From a bacterium (GTDB lineage Bacteria > Electryoneota > RPQS01), in the NCBI GenBank assembly GCA_016702305.1, contig JADJEH010000009.1, positions 1 through 64,000 on the forward strand: a DNA stretch of 64,000 nucleotides, written 5' to 3'. Below the pieces are notes generated by a model. It made no database searches, was not told where the DNA came from, and saw only the letters and a program-made list of their open reading frames with translations. A program made the translations under genes and the position numbers. Shown here in pieces: positions 34,727-44,177 of this stretch; position 1 is the stretch's first letter, and every line of letters begins with the position of its first letter.

Positions 34727-37700
34727 CTACCAGACCGGATAGATCGTGTACGTTACCAGCGTCGTCGCGGGCAGAACCGTCGTGTCCGTGTAGGTCGTGG
34801 CGCTGGTTGTCGTCAACACGGTTCCAGCATGGGCGGGCAATCCCGGCCCGATGCGCCGCACAACCCGGTAGCCCGCCACGCCCGGCAGGGCCTGCCACCG
34901 CAGCACGGCGTTGTTCGTCCCCGTCGGACAGTGCAGGGTGACGTCATACACCGGTTCACGCAGCGTCTGCCCGAGGAAATCGGTTAACAGCGTGTCCATC
35001 GCAGCCGCGAGCGTCGTGAAGTTCGCGCGATAGGGCCGCAATGATAGGTAGATTGCATCCCAGTCCGTCCCCGCCGTCTCCGTGCTCATGACCCCGTAAT
35101 ACGAATCTGGCGAACCGGCCAAGCGATACAGCGGATAGACATCCGCACCGGCGCGCGGCGTAAATTGCGGCACAAGCGACATCGCCACGGCAGGCTGCTT
35201 GGCAATTGTCGCCAAACTTGGATGCTCGCCCCACAGCGAATCCGTCTCGGCCCAATCCGCCGACGACCCGAAACTCTCAACGCCTAACCGCGACCGCAAC
35301 TCCGGCGACAGATAGAGATTGAGTTCCTTTCCAATCAGCACGAGCTTGCCGCCTAAATCGAGATACGTCACGAGCGACGGCTGCACCGTCTGGAAGATCG
35401 TTTCGTCACCGTTGAAGCCGTTGAACACCCACATCACCGTCCCCGCCTGCCAGATGTTGTCCACCAGACCGTTCAGCCCGGTGCCCACCGGCGCATAGCC
35501 CGGCGGCCGCGTGCCCGTCGTAAACAAATCCCAGAAGCGGAACGAGCGATTGCCTTGCAGGACGTGCTGGTTGTAGAGATCATACACCGACTGCCCATAC
35601 GTATTCCAATCGCAGCCGTTCACAATCAGCATCGTGCCTGGGTCCACCGTCGGTGGTGAAAATCCAATCGCCGAATCGGACGGCAGCGACTCGCGCCCGT
35701 CCGCATGTTGACTCACGATCCAGTAGTGGTAGCTTGTCAACGGTGACGCGACCACATCTTCATAGACGGTCGTCGGTGCGGCGACAACGGCCACAGTATC
35801 CACCGCTCCGCCGCCCACCGGCCGCCGCAGAAGCGTGTAGCTGGTTTCGTTCTCGGCGATGGATGGCGTCCACGTAATCCCGATCGTTCCCGGCACAAGC
35901 GCGGTCGTCGTAATGCTCTCCACCGGCGGATAGTGGTCCAACAGCTTCGTGGTCAGAAACTCCATGAAGTTGCGCAATTCAGTCGGGTCGGCGCGATACG
36001 GCCGCGTGCTCACATAACACACATTGTACCAATCCGGCAGCGCCGCTCGTGAAGCCGCTCCCATCCACTGATAGTCCGAATTGTTGTACGTGTACAGCAG
36101 CAGCGGACAGCCTGAGTCGTCAATCGAAAACGGTTCGAGATTACCGATGTTTGCGGCACTCGCGCGCTTGCCGATATTGCCCAATCCGGGATAGAGCGGC
36201 GTGAGCTCCGCCGTGTTGGTCACTTGCACCTGAAATCCCCAATGCACGGCGTGAAAATATCCGGCTTCGAGCTGATCGTCCACCCAGTCACCCAGCTCTT
36301 TTCCAACCACCACCAACTGCCCGCCGCTTTGCAGATACTGCGACAACGCCGGACCCATCGCGCGGAACTTGTGTCCGTCATGATTCGCCGGATTGTCAGG
36401 ATCAAAGGCGTTCATCATCCACAGCACAATCGGATGATCAAACAGCTCTTCGTCCAAGCTGTCAATTCCGAAACCGATCGGCGTCGCGTTGTTCGGATAA
36501 TTGGCCGTCGAGAGCAAATCCCAAAACTCGAATGGTGCTCCCGGCCCTAACAGCACTTCGTCTTCGTACAAATCAATCAACTCCTGCCCGTACGTGGCCC
36601 AGTGACAGCCGTTGACAATCAGCGGCAAACCGTCCCCATTGACCGTCGCGCCCACCAAGGCAATCGCCGGGTATGATGGGTTCGAGCGGAAGCCCTGCGC
36701 ACTGATCGCCACGAGGCGGTACTCATACGTCTCCAGCGACGTCACATTTGAATCAACGAACGACAGGTTCGGATAGGGCGCGAACCCGACCGAATCGAAT
36801 GTGCCCGCCGGATAATCGCGCCGGTAGATGATATGCGCGTCCGTCCCGCGTTCCTCGTTGTCATGCCAGCGCAGGGTCACGCGGTCTGTATCGGGATCGG
36901 TCGTCAAGAACCGCGGCTGCCCCGGATGATTGGTCAGCCACTCACCGCTGATGATATAGAAATCCCCGGCGTTGTTGCGTTCATTATTCGGACCGTCGCC
37001 ATGCATCACGTTGGGAATCACGTCCCAATAGCCGTCGTTGTTGAAGTCGCCCGTCGTCGCCCAGTACGCCAGCAGATCGGACACCTCGGCTCCCTGAATC
37101 ACCTGCACGTACATTGTGTCGGAGGGATCAGCGAAGTCAATCACCGGCGGCAGCAGTTCCGCCTTGCCCCACACGATGCGCACCGTCCCCGCCTTGAAAA
37201 TACCATACGGCCCCGCGTCATGCACGCAGCCGAACATGATGTCGAAGAACCCGTCGCCGTTGACGTCACCCAGCGGCGTCGAATCACCCAGCAGCCAGTC
37301 AATTCCGCCGCCATAGATCGCTGTCACCGAATCCGGCAGGCCGTCGCGAATATCCACCTCCGCCGGCCAATCGTATTGCCCATAGAACAGAAAATTCCCA
37401 CCGGCCCAGAAGATATCGTTGAAACGTCCGTCCGTGCGAAACGCACCGATCATCACGTCCTGCAATCCGTCGTTGTTGATATCGGCGATGGTAATCTCCT
37501 CGCCCAGGCAATCGCCGCCGACTTCACCCGTGTTCTCGATCCCGTGCGCGCCCCAGACGATAACGGAATTCGCGGGCATTCCCGCCGCCAGATTGATCGT
37601 GTCGGGCAGAGTGGCCGATCCGAAGAGAATATAGGCTTCACCCGCCGCCGGGCGGTCGTTGTTTGGTCCGTCACCGGCGCCGCCGGTTTCAAATGGATAG

Positions 37701-38614
37701 TCCACGTCGGTATCGCCTAACCGCGCAACGACCTGCGCGCCCGCGCCAAGCACGAGATCGCAATACGCATCGCCGTTGAGATACCCCATCTCGCACGTGT
37801 TGCCCAACTGATCGCCCGGATCTATTCCAAAGATCACCGTCATGCGTTGATCGCCCGGATTAGCCAGGTCAATCGTATCGTTGCGCGCGAAGGGTCCATA
37901 CACCAGATAGCACTCGCCCGTCTGGTCCGCACCCGCGTTGTTTGCGAATCCGTTTGCGCGCGGCGCTCCGATCAGAATGTCTTCGTGTCCGTCGCCGTCC
38001 GCGTCACCGCTGGTCACCCAGATCCCGAGCTTGTCATCCGCTTCCGCGCCCTTAATGAAAGTGGTTTGCAGCGCCGCCATATCCGGAGCCGAGGCGACAT
38101 CGCGAAACGTACCGCGCAGATGCGGGCCGCCCCAGACGATATAGACTTCTCCGCCGTTCAAACGCCCCGGTGTATCACTCCACGCCGCGCCGACAATCAG
38201 ATCTTTAATGCCGTCGCCGTCGAGGTCGGCCGCATTATGCTTCGTTCCCAGATAGTCCTTCGCCGCGCGGCCCCACAGTGTGAACAGATTCGGATAGACG
38301 CCGTCGTAGAACTGAAAATCCACCTGACCGCGAATCGTGTCCACGCCAAACAGCACATGCAATTCGCCGCACGAGCTGCGATCGCCGTTGCGTCCGTCAC
38401 CCGTAATCGCCGAGAGAATCGCATCCATCCGACCGTCGCCGTCAACATCGGCGGCGTATACCGGAATACCCGTGTCGCCGTCTTCCGCGCTCGGATTGAA
38501 CATGGTCATCTGACCCTCTTGCGAGCGGTCGCCCGTCCACCAGAATTTAATCGGCGTCGCCAAGGCCGCCGTGGCCGTCAACAAGAGTAATAGTGTGCGC
38601 ATCATAGTAGGCAT
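34727..38614 (-). CDS. Exported FG-GAP (integrin-like) propeller protein with duplicated Fn3/ThuA-like modules
   Basis: A signal peptide (MPTMMRTLLLLL to AALA) is followed by seven FG-GAP blades with Ca-binding loops: DVDGDGRMD, DLDGDGIKD, DADGDGHED, YLNGDAYCD, DINNDGLQD, DVNGDGFFD, DFNNDGYWD. Two copies of a module then follow, each pairing an Fn3 domain with a Rossmann-like domain. The Rossmann-like copies begin LIVNGCHWATYGQ and LIVNGCDWNTYGQ and later carry LVVVGKELGDW and LVLIGKELNLY. A final Fn3 domain closes the protein. No T9SS tail is visible. I chose ATG 38614 because GGTGAG lies 4 nt upstream and the signal peptide begins there. Function is unknown; a surface-binding role is inferred. 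Confidence 0.8.
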   Translation of the reverse strand: MPTMMRTLLLLLTATAALATPIKFWWTGDRSQEGQMTMFNPSAEDGDTGIPVYAADVDGDGRMDAILSAITGDGRNGDRSSCGELHVLFGVDTIRGQVDFQFYDGVYPNLFTLWGRAAKDYLGTKHNAADLDGDGIKDLIVGAAWSDTPGRLNGGEVYIVWGGPHLRGTFRDVASAPDMAALQTTFIKGAEADDKLGIWVTSGDADGDGHEDILIGAPRANGFANNAGADQTGECYLVYGPFARNDTIDLANPGDQRMTVIFGIDPGDQLGNTCEMGYLNGDAYCDLVLGAGAQVVARLGDTDVDYPFETGGAGDGPNNDRPAAGEAYILFGSATLPDTINLAAGMPANSVIVWGAHGIENTGEVGGDCLGEEITIADINNDGLQDVMIGAFRTDGRFNDIFWAGGNFLFYGQYDWPAEVDIRDGLPDSVTAIYGGGIDWLLGDSTPLGDVNGDGFFDIMFGCVHDAGPYGIFKAGTVRIVWGKAELLPPVIDFADPSDTMYVQVIQGAEVSDLLAYWATTGDFNNDGYWDVIPNVMHGDGPNNERNNAGDFYIISGEWLTNHPGQPRFLTTDPDTDRVTLRWHDNEERGTDAHIIYRRDYPAGTFDSVGFAPYPNLSFVDSNVTSLETYEYRLVAISAQGFRSNPSYPAIALVGATVNGDGLPLIVNGCHWATYGQELIDLYEDEVLLGPGAPFEFWDLLSTANYPNNATPIGFGIDSLDEELFDHPIVLWMMNAFDPDNPANHDGHKFRAMGPALSQYLQSGGQLVVVGKELGDWVDDQLEAGYFHAVHWGFQVQVTNTAELTPLYPGLGNIGKRASAANIGNLEPFSIDDSGCPLLLYTYNNSDYQWMGAASRAALPDWYNVCYVSTRPYRADPTELRNFMEFLTTKLLDHYPPVESITTTALVPGTIGITWTPSIAENETSYTLLRRPVGGGAVDTVAVVAAPTTVYEDVVASPLTSYHYWIVSQHADGRESLPSDSAIGFSPPTVDPGTMLIVNGCDWNTYGQSVYDLYNQHVLQGNRSFRFWDLFTTGTRPPGYAPVGTGLNGLVDNIWQAGTVMWVFNGFNGDETIFQTVQPSLVTYLDLGGKLVLIGKELNLYLSPELRSRLGVESFGSSADWAETDSLWGEHPSLATIAKQPAVAMSLVPQFTPRAGADVYPLYRLAGSPDSYYGVMSTETAGTDWDAIYLSLRPYRANFTTLAAAMDTLLTDFLGQTLREPVYDVTLHCPTGTNNAVLRWQALPGVAGYRVVRRIGPGLPAHAGTVLTTTSATTYTDTTVLPATTLVTYTIYPVW

Positions 38615-38814
38615 GTGTCTCACCGTGTTCATTGGTATTGAACATGGAATATAAGCATTTTCCCTGGCGCATGGAAAGCTCTGGCGCTCGCTTTTTCAAA
38701 TTCACCGCGCTTCCGCACGCCCCCGCTGGTCTGGTGCCGCGTTGCAACTCCGCCCGCAAATCCCTAAATTGTGGACGTTTTCATACAATTCAACCCCAAA
38801 ATAACAGGTCTACC

Positions 38815-40878
38815 ATGAAGCGCTTCGTTTGCGCCCTGTGTCTGGTTTCTTTGGCTTTCTGCACGATCGCACTTTGCGGCCCGACACACGACATCACGAC
38901 TGACGACTATTTCACACAGGCCTTCATCGCCTCGTCCGCCATCTCCCCCGATGGCCGCTGGGTGGCCTATACCGACATGCGCTGGGAATCGCCGCGGGAA
39001 GAGCGCAACCACGACCTGTGGCTGGTCGAAGTGGCCACCAAACACGCCGAACGGCTGACCTTTGATGAAGCCACCGAAGGCTCGCCGCAATGGAGTGCCG
39101 ATGCGCAGTGGATCTATTTCACCGCGAACTACTCGCGCGGCAAAGACGCGCCGCCTCCCTACAGCGGCAAGATGCAAGTCTGGCGTATGCCACGCACAGG
39201 CGGAGCACCCACACCGGTCACGCAGCTCAAGAATGGTGTGACCTCGTATAAGCTCAATTCGGCCGCCAACGCGCTCTACTATACCGTCACGTCGGACGAG
39301 TACGAAGCCGACGAGTGGAAGGACATGCGCAAGGAACACGATGGCGTGGAGTACGGTCATGGCAAGTTCAAGAAGACCGAACTCTATCGCCTCGATCTCA
39401 CCAGTTGGCGCAGCACCAAAGTCTACAGCGAGCCGCGCCACATCGAGGCCTATTCCATCTCACCTGACGAGCGTTCGCTGGCCTTGATCACGGCCAAGAC
39501 TGATCTGCTGATTCACAACGAAGGCTTCACGGACGTTCAGCTGTTGAATCGCGCTTCAGGCGAAATCGTGACACTGAACGACGACCTGTGGCGCGCGCAA
39601 GCGGCTTCACCGTACGGCTGGCTCGACGGCGTGTGCTGGTCGGCCAACTCTTCGCAATTGGCTTTCCGCTGTACGTGGGACGGCTATCCCGAGGAAATCT
39701 ACATCGCCCATCTGGGCCGCGACACGATGATCACCAAGCTCAAGCGCCCCGATGAGATTTGCGTGACCGGCGCGGCGCCGAGCTGGCAGGGCAGTGCGCT
39801 GATTGTGCCCTACGAGGACCATGCGCGCGCGCGGCTAATGCGTTTTGAATATGTCACACGCATCGGGCAAGGTCCACACAAGGTGCTTACGCCCGGCGAC
39901 GTCGTAACAGACAGCTACAGCTTTTCGCGAGACGGCAAAGTGCTCGCAGTCGAGTGGGACACGCCGCAATCGCCCGGTGACATTTACGTCGGTACCGGTC
40001 TTGGGACAAACTTCACCAAAGTGACGGACATCAATCCGCAGATCGCCGATTGGAAGCTCCCGCAAACGGAGATTTTCACGTGGATCGCACCGGACGGCAC
40101 ACCGGTCGAAGGTATTCTGGAACTGCCGGCCGACTACGTGAAGGGCTCGGGCCCGTTGCCCACGTTCGTCAGTCTGCACGGCGGCCCCTCGGCGGCCGAT
40201 CTCTATCGCTTCGAGTTCTGGATCTACGGCCGCATCCTTTGGCCGTCGCTCGGCTGGGCCTGCTTCTGTCCCAACTATCGCGGCTCGACCGGCTTCGGCG
40301 ACAAATTTTTGACCGACCTCATCGGCAACGAGAACGACATCGAAGTGCAGGACATTCTCTCCGGAGTGGATGCGCTCGTCGCCGCAGGAATCGCCGATTC
40401 CGGCAAATTAGCGGTCGGCGGCTGGAGCAACGGCGGTTTCCTGACCAATGCGGTTATCACGCACACGACGCGCTTCAAGGCCGCCTCGACCGGCGCGGGA
40501 GTCATGGACATGCTTACGCAATGGGGTGTTGAAGACACGCCGGGCCACGTCATCAACTACATGCGCGGCAAACCGTGGGAAGCACAGGCCGAGTATCTTG
40601 AAGCCTCGCCTGCCTGGAACATGGACAAGATCACGACGCCCACGCTGATTCACGTCGGCGAAAATGACGAGCGAGTCCCCGCCGCGCACGCTCGCATGCT
40701 GCACCGCGCACTCAAGGAATACCTGCATATTCCGACCGAACTGGTTGTCTACCCCGATCAGGGCCACGGCCTGTCCAAGTACACCTTCCGTCAGGCCAAA
40801 ATGGCCTGGGATGTCGCCTGGATCAAGAAATACGTCTTGGGTGATGCCGGCCCCCTCCCGGCTCAACCGGCGCAGTAA
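38815..40878 (+). CDS. Exported S9 family prolyl oligopeptidase
   Basis: The 687-residue protein has a signal peptide (MKRFVCALCLVSLAFCTIALC), an N-terminal beta-propeller (SPDGRWVAY, WSADAQWIYF, SPDERSLAL) and a C-terminal alpha/beta-hydrolase domain. Catalytic residues are visible: Ser near 538 in GGWSNGGF, Asp near 618 in GENDERVP and His near 650 in PDQGHG. HGGPSAAD and NYRGSTGFG form the usual oxyanion and binding segments. This is the S9C acylaminoacyl/dipeptidyl-peptidase type, probably trimming peptides outside the cytoplasm. The ORF is open to 38632, but the ATG at 38815 has an upstream AGG and starts the signal peptide. It is divergent from the FG-GAP gene. Confidence 0.93.
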   Translation: MKRFVCALCLVSLAFCTIALCGPTHDITTDDYFTQAFIASSAISPDGRWVAYTDMRWESPREERNHDLWLVEVATKHAERLTFDEATEGSPQWSADAQWIYFTANYSRGKDAPPPYSGKMQVWRMPRTGGAPTPVTQLKNGVTSYKLNSAANALYYTVTSDEYEADEWKDMRKEHDGVEYGHGKFKKTELYRLDLTSWRSTKVYSEPRHIEAYSISPDERSLALITAKTDLLIHNEGFTDVQLLNRASGEIVTLNDDLWRAQAASPYGWLDGVCWSANSSQLAFRCTWDGYPEEIYIAHLGRDTMITKLKRPDEICVTGAAPSWQGSALIVPYEDHARARLMRFEYVTRIGQGPHKVLTPGDVVTDSYSFSRDGKVLAVEWDTPQSPGDIYVGTGLGTNFTKVTDINPQIADWKLPQTEIFTWIAPDGTPVEGILELPADYVKGSGPLPTFVSLHGGPSAADLYRFEFWIYGRILWPSLGWACFCPNYRGSTGFGDKFLTDLIGNENDIEVQDILSGVDALVAAGIADSGKLAVGGWSNGGFLTNAVITHTTRFKAASTGAGVMDMLTQWGVEDTPGHVINYMRGKPWEAQAEYLEASPAWNMDKITTPTLIHVGENDERVPAAHARMLHRALKEYLHIPTELVVYPDQGHGLSKYTFRQAKMAWDVAWIKKYVLGDAGPLPAQPAQ

Positions 40879-40901
40879 CCAGACGACAATGACGTAATAA
40901 T

Positions 40902-40934
40902 AAAAAAGGCGACTCGCATGGAGTCGCCTTTTTC
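40902..40934. terminator. Bidirectional rho-independent terminator
   Basis: The stem GGCGACTC/GAGTCGCC with loop GCATG is flanked by A6 on the left and T5 on the right, so it can end the rightward peptidase transcript and the converging leftward lipoprotein transcript. Confidence 0.92.
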
Positions 40935-41009
40935 GTATCTTGTCTGATTCGCGGCAGGCATATCCTTGTAAGGATTTCTGCACCTGCCCCGTTTCGTGAC
41001 TACAAAACC

Positions 41010-41462
41010 TTAGTTCGCCGGCGGTGTCACATTGACATACGTCACTTCCACGTCGCCGTCGCCGTAGTTGTGATCAATATGCAGCGTGTCGTCGCTCGCG
41101 CCGTGGAATTCAGAACTCCACGTGAACGCCGTATCCGCCGCCGCGCTATCAATTTCCGTCACGTCAAACGTAATCGCGCCGCCCTCGGTCGCGCTGTAAT
41201 CGCCTTCCCACGTGGTGTAGGCATCGAGCAGCGTGAAATATTCGGCATAGTGGAACGAACCGTCGGAATAGAACGTCACCTTAACGCTGTCCGAACCCAA
41301 CTGCGTACCGGCATTGATCGCCCACCACTGACCGACCATGCGTTCGGAGTACGTCGGGCCCTGCGGTTCTTCTTCATCATCATCACTCGAGCAACCGACG
41401 GAAAACGCCACCACGACCGACAGGCCGAGGGCCAGCAGAATGTGCTGCAGCTTCTTGTTCAT
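41010..41462 (-). CDS. Small lipoprotein with lipocalin-like domain
   Basis: The 150-residue product has a lipobox SVGC followed by an acidic linker (SSDDDEEE). The mature domain is beta-rich: MVGQWWAINAG, KVTFYSDGSFHYAEY, TTWEGDYSATEGGAITFDVTE. This is the pattern of lipocalin-like lipoproteins with a GxW start. Ligand unknown. ATG 41462 is preferred over 41468 because the GGAG upstream is then 9 nt away rather than 3. It is the second gene of a leftward pair with the next lipoprotein. Confidence 0.75.
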   Translation of the reverse strand: MNKKLQHILLALGLSVVVAFSVGCSSDDDEEEPQGPTYSERMVGQWWAINAGTQLGSDSVKVTFYSDGSFHYAEYFTLLDAYTTWEGDYSATEGGAITFDVTEIDSAAADTAFTWSSEFHGASDDTLHIDHNYGDGDVEVTYVNVTPPAN

Positions 41463-41509
41463 AGTCATTATCTCCAGGTATTGATTGTGTGTTTGCGTCC
41501 GACCGTGGA

Positions 41510-42154
41510 TTACATCTTCGCCAGTTCGGCGGCGGCATCCTTGGCGGCGGCGGTGTTCTTATACTCCGCCTTGTTGACGAACTCCTGCAGCGCCTTCTTC
41601 TTCAAGGCCGGATTCTTCAGGTTCATGATCCGCTTGAATTCGCTCGTCGCGGCCGTTTCCGCCATCTCCGCGGTCTTGTCCTTGGCCTTCTCAACCTGCT
41701 TCTGGGTGTCCTTGACCTTCTTCTCAGTCTCGGTCAACTTGCCCTGGGCCGAATCCGCTACGGCGGCCAGCGAATCGTTCGCCATCTGCTGCAGCTTGAG
41801 CTTCGCCTGCAGCGCGGCCGGCGATTCCGGATACTTCGCAATCACTTCATCCAGCTTGCCTTCCGCGAGCAGCGCTTCCGCCAACTTGTTCTTGGCATCC
41901 TTCGCCATCCGATGGTCGCCATACATTTCGAGGATTGCGTTGTACTTACCGTCGGCAAACAGCTTCTCGACAATCTTGTCCTTCGCCTGCTGCACCATCG
42001 AGGCCAGTTCCGGGTTGCTGCCGAACTTGGCAATCAACTGCTCGTACTGACCGGATTCCATCATCTTTTGAGCTTCCTTCATGGGCGACGAGCAGCCGAG
42101 CATCAGCACGGTCGCGATCGTGACCAGAAGAATCATCATCCATCCACGCTTCAT
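41510..42154 (-). CDS. Helical lipoprotein with TPR-like and coiled-coil segments
   Basis: The 214-residue product has a lipobox MLGC. Its mature chain is almost entirely helical: about 30-130 looks like degenerate TPR helices (MMESGQYEQLIAKFG, LLAEGKLDEVIAKYPES), and about 130-165 is a charged coiled coil (LTETEKKVKDTQKQVEKAK). No family is recognised beyond this. The start is ATG 42154, preceded by a strong GGAGG 5 nt away; a GTG two codons earlier is unlikely. A consensus promoter lies just upstream, suggesting high expression. Confidence 0.75.
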   Translation of the reverse strand: MKRGWMMILLVTIATVLMLGCSSPMKEAQKMMESGQYEQLIAKFGSNPELASMVQQAKDKIVEKLFADGKYNAILEMYGDHRMAKDAKNKLAEALLAEGKLDEVIAKYPESPAALQAKLKLQQMANDSLAAVADSAQGKLTETEKKVKDTQKQVEKAKDKTAEMAETAATSEFKRIMNLKNPALKKKALQEFVNKAEYKNTAAAKDAAAELAKM

Positions 42155-42179
42155 GTTCACCTCCGTTAGGGGACTTTAG

Positions 42180-42208
42180 TTTATAAAAATTAAAACGTTA
42201 AGAGTCAA
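42180..42208 (-). promoter_or_regulatory. Sigma-70-type promoter of the lipoprotein pair
   Basis: Minus-strand TTGACT (42208-42203) and TATAAA (42185-42180) are spaced by exactly 17 bp, in an AT-rich patch. A start near 42173 leaves a short leader carrying the GGAGG. Confidence 0.75.
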
Positions 42209-42212
42209 TCAA

Positions 42213-42288
42213 CACAAAACAAGGTCATTCCTGACCTTGCAGAATCTATAACTTTTATTGCTGAAAGTCAAGCCGAATCAACGGCTTG
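42213..42288 (-). terminator. Tandem hairpins ending the lolD transcript
   Basis: Two stems are present: AAGGTCA/TGACCTT (42221-42238), followed on the minus strand by GTTTTGTG, and CAAGCCG/CGGCTTG (42269-42288). Both lie between the lolD stop and the lipoprotein promoter. Confidence 0.6.
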
Positions 42289-42356
42289 AGGATCCCCATC
42301 TCGCGGCGGCCTCTACCCCCACCGGCCCTGTGTCATGATCTCATAACCGACTAAAC

Positions 42357-43019
42357 CTACACAACGGTCCCATCATGCACCCGCAGCGTACGCTGCATCG
42401 CCCGCGCCAACTCGAGATTATGGGTCGCAATGATCAGCGTTGAATTCTGCTCGCGCGCCAGCGACAACAGCAGCTCCTGCACCGCCCGGGCAGCTTCTCC
42501 GTCAAGATTCCCCGTCGGCTCATCGGCAATCACCAGCGCCGGTGCATTCACCAAAGCTCGCGCCACGGCCACTCGTTGGCACTCGCCGCCCGACAATTCA
42601 CCGGGCCGATGATGCAGGCGGTGCGCCAGACCCACCCGCTCCAACAGCGCCTGCGCGCGCGTCTCGGCCATCCCGCTCGCATTGCCCGCCAATTGCGCCG
42701 GCATCAACACATTTTCCAGCGCGGTAAATTCCGGCAGCAGATGATGCGATTGAAACACAAATCCGACTTTGCGGCTGCGCAGGCGCGCCAGCTCATCACT
42801 CGAGAGCTTCGAGTACTCCGCGCCGTCCAGCACCACCTCACCCGCCGTCGCCCGATCGAGCGCGCCCAGCAGATGCAGCAGCGTGCTCTTCCCCACTCCG
42901 CTCGGCCCCACCACGGCCAATTGTTCACCCTGCTCAATCGCAAGATTCACATGGTGCAGCACCGGCACCGCCGCCGCGCCCAGTACATAGGATTTGGCCA
43001 GTTCAACAGTCTTTAACAT
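42357..43019 (-). CDS. lolD: ABC transporter ATP-binding protein, LolD/MacB type
   Basis: The 220-residue ATPase has Walker A GPSGVGKST, signature LSGGECQRVAVARAL, Walker B VIADEPTGNLD and the switch His (ATHNLE). The EPTGNLD pattern and length fit LolD/MacB/FtsE-type ATPases that drive lipoprotein release or efflux. No LolC/E-type permease is adjacent; the partner must be encoded elsewhere. It begins 3 nt after a methyltransferase gene, so they are probably co-transcribed. The symbol is given by family resemblance only. Confidence 0.85.
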   Translation of the reverse strand: MLKTVELAKSYVLGAAAVPVLHHVNLAIEQGEQLAVVGPSGVGKSTLLHLLGALDRATAGEVVLDGAEYSKLSSDELARLRSRKVGFVFQSHHLLPEFTALENVLMPAQLAGNASGMAETRAQALLERVGLAHRLHHRPGELSGGECQRVAVARALVNAPALVIADEPTGNLDGEAARAVQELLLSLAREQNSTLIIATHNLELARAMQRTLRVHDGTVV

Positions 43020-43022
43020 AGG

Positions 43023-43640
43023 TTAGCTCTTGCGCGCCCGTCCCATATACATGTACCCGCCGCTTTTCGGCATGCCCACGGCGTAGAAATTTTCCAATTG
43101 CACCAGCTCAAACCCCGCATCCCGCACGAAGTCGCTGATCATCCGGTCCGTATGACAGCCGTCGAACAGCATTTTCGAAACGGGCGTCAGGCGCCGTTGC
43201 CACTTCTGCACGCCGCGATCCGAGGCCAGTCCATGCTCGATAAACAGCAAATCTCCGTCGCGTCTCAGCACCCGCTTGGCTTCGGCCAGTGCGCGCGGCA
43301 GATCGGGAATACTGCACATCGTCCATGTCGAGAGCACCGTGTCAAACTCCCCGTCGTCAAAGCCTAACTGCTGCGCATCCATGTCAAGCAGCGTCACCGG
43401 GAAGGCGTACTCATGCGCTAACTTCACGGCGATCTTGCGCATCCCCGGATTCGGCTCAATGCCCGTGACGTGCGTCACGTCCGCAGGCAGATGCTTCAAA
43501 TTCAATCCCGACCCAAACCCAAGTTCCAGCACCCGGCCGCGCGCCGCCGCCACGGCCTGCGCTCGATAGCGCTCGTGCCGTTCTGCGGCGAGCCCCCGAT
43601 GCAGGAATCGCGGCAGGATCTTCTCGCGATAAAATCCCAT
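43023..43640 (-). CDS. Class I SAM-dependent methyltransferase
   Basis: The 205-residue protein has the SAM-binding motif VLELGFGSGLN, motif II acidic residue in GIEPNPGM, LLDMDAQQLGF, and a motif IV region (FDTVLSTWTMCSI). The post-domain DLLFIEHGLASD and the GGYMYMGRARK end resemble METTL7/phospholipid- or ubiquinone-type methyltransferases. The substrate cannot be assigned. It lies 3 nt upstream of lolD and 120 bp from the DUF2141 gene. Confidence 0.85.
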   Translation of the reverse strand: MGFYREKILPRFLHRGLAAERHERYRAQAVAAARGRVLELGFGSGLNLKHLPADVTHVTGIEPNPGMRKIAVKLAHEYAFPVTLLDMDAQQLGFDDGEFDTVLSTWTMCSIPDLPRALAEAKRVLRRDGDLLFIEHGLASDRGVQKWQRRLTPVSKMLFDGCHTDRMISDFVRDAGFELVQLENFYAVGMPKSGGYMYMGRARKS

Positions 43641-43760
43641 TCGCTCTTTCTGATTTCGCCCCGTCCTCCGGGGGAAACCAAGGGGGGTAAACTTCTAAAC
43701 GAGATCAGCCGCCACCAAACCCCTGCGTCAGCGCATCGGTTTAGCGGCTGCGCTCGTTAA

Positions 43761-44177
43761 TTACTCAAACTTAACCTCAACGACCTGCTCCGCCCCCGAC
43801 AATTCAAACTTCATGTCATCCCATTTCGGCGGACCAAACGTCTGCGCCTTCGCGCCATTCGATGCCGCGCCCTTTTCCTTGGGCGGGCCGTACCAATGAC
43901 GATCCATCTTCTTGTTGGAATTCTTGTCGTGGTAGACCGTCACGGCATACGTTCCCGCCGCGAGATTCTCGCCGCGCCATTCGCCGCCGCCATTGACGAG
44001 CGGAACCGCGTCACGGTTGAGCGGCTTCTTATCGTTCCACGCCTGTTCGTTCGGCCAGATCGAAACGATCAATTGTCCTTGATCGGCGGCCACACCGCTG
44101 ATCTTCACGACCATCGTCGTGCCCGTCTGGGCCATTGCCCACGACGCCAGCACCAGCGTCAACAGAATTACCTTCAT
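43761..44177 (-). CDS. Exported DUF2141 protein
   Basis: The 138-residue protein has a signal peptide ending AMA, leaving a mature N-terminal Gln (QTGTT). The body fits DUF2141: GQLIVSIWPNEQAW, LAAGTYAVTVYHDKNSNKKMD, then YGPPKEKGAASNGA and FGPPKWDDMKFEL. Function of the family is not established. The ATG abuts the stop of the DUF1499 gene, so the two are coupled. Confidence 0.88.
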   Translation of the reverse strand: MKVILLTLVLASWAMAQTGTTMVVKISGVAADQGQLIVSIWPNEQAWNDKKPLNRDAVPLVNGGGEWRGENLAAGTYAVTVYHDKNSNKKMDRHWYGPPKEKGAASNGAKAQTFGPPKWDDMKFELSGAEQVVEVKFE

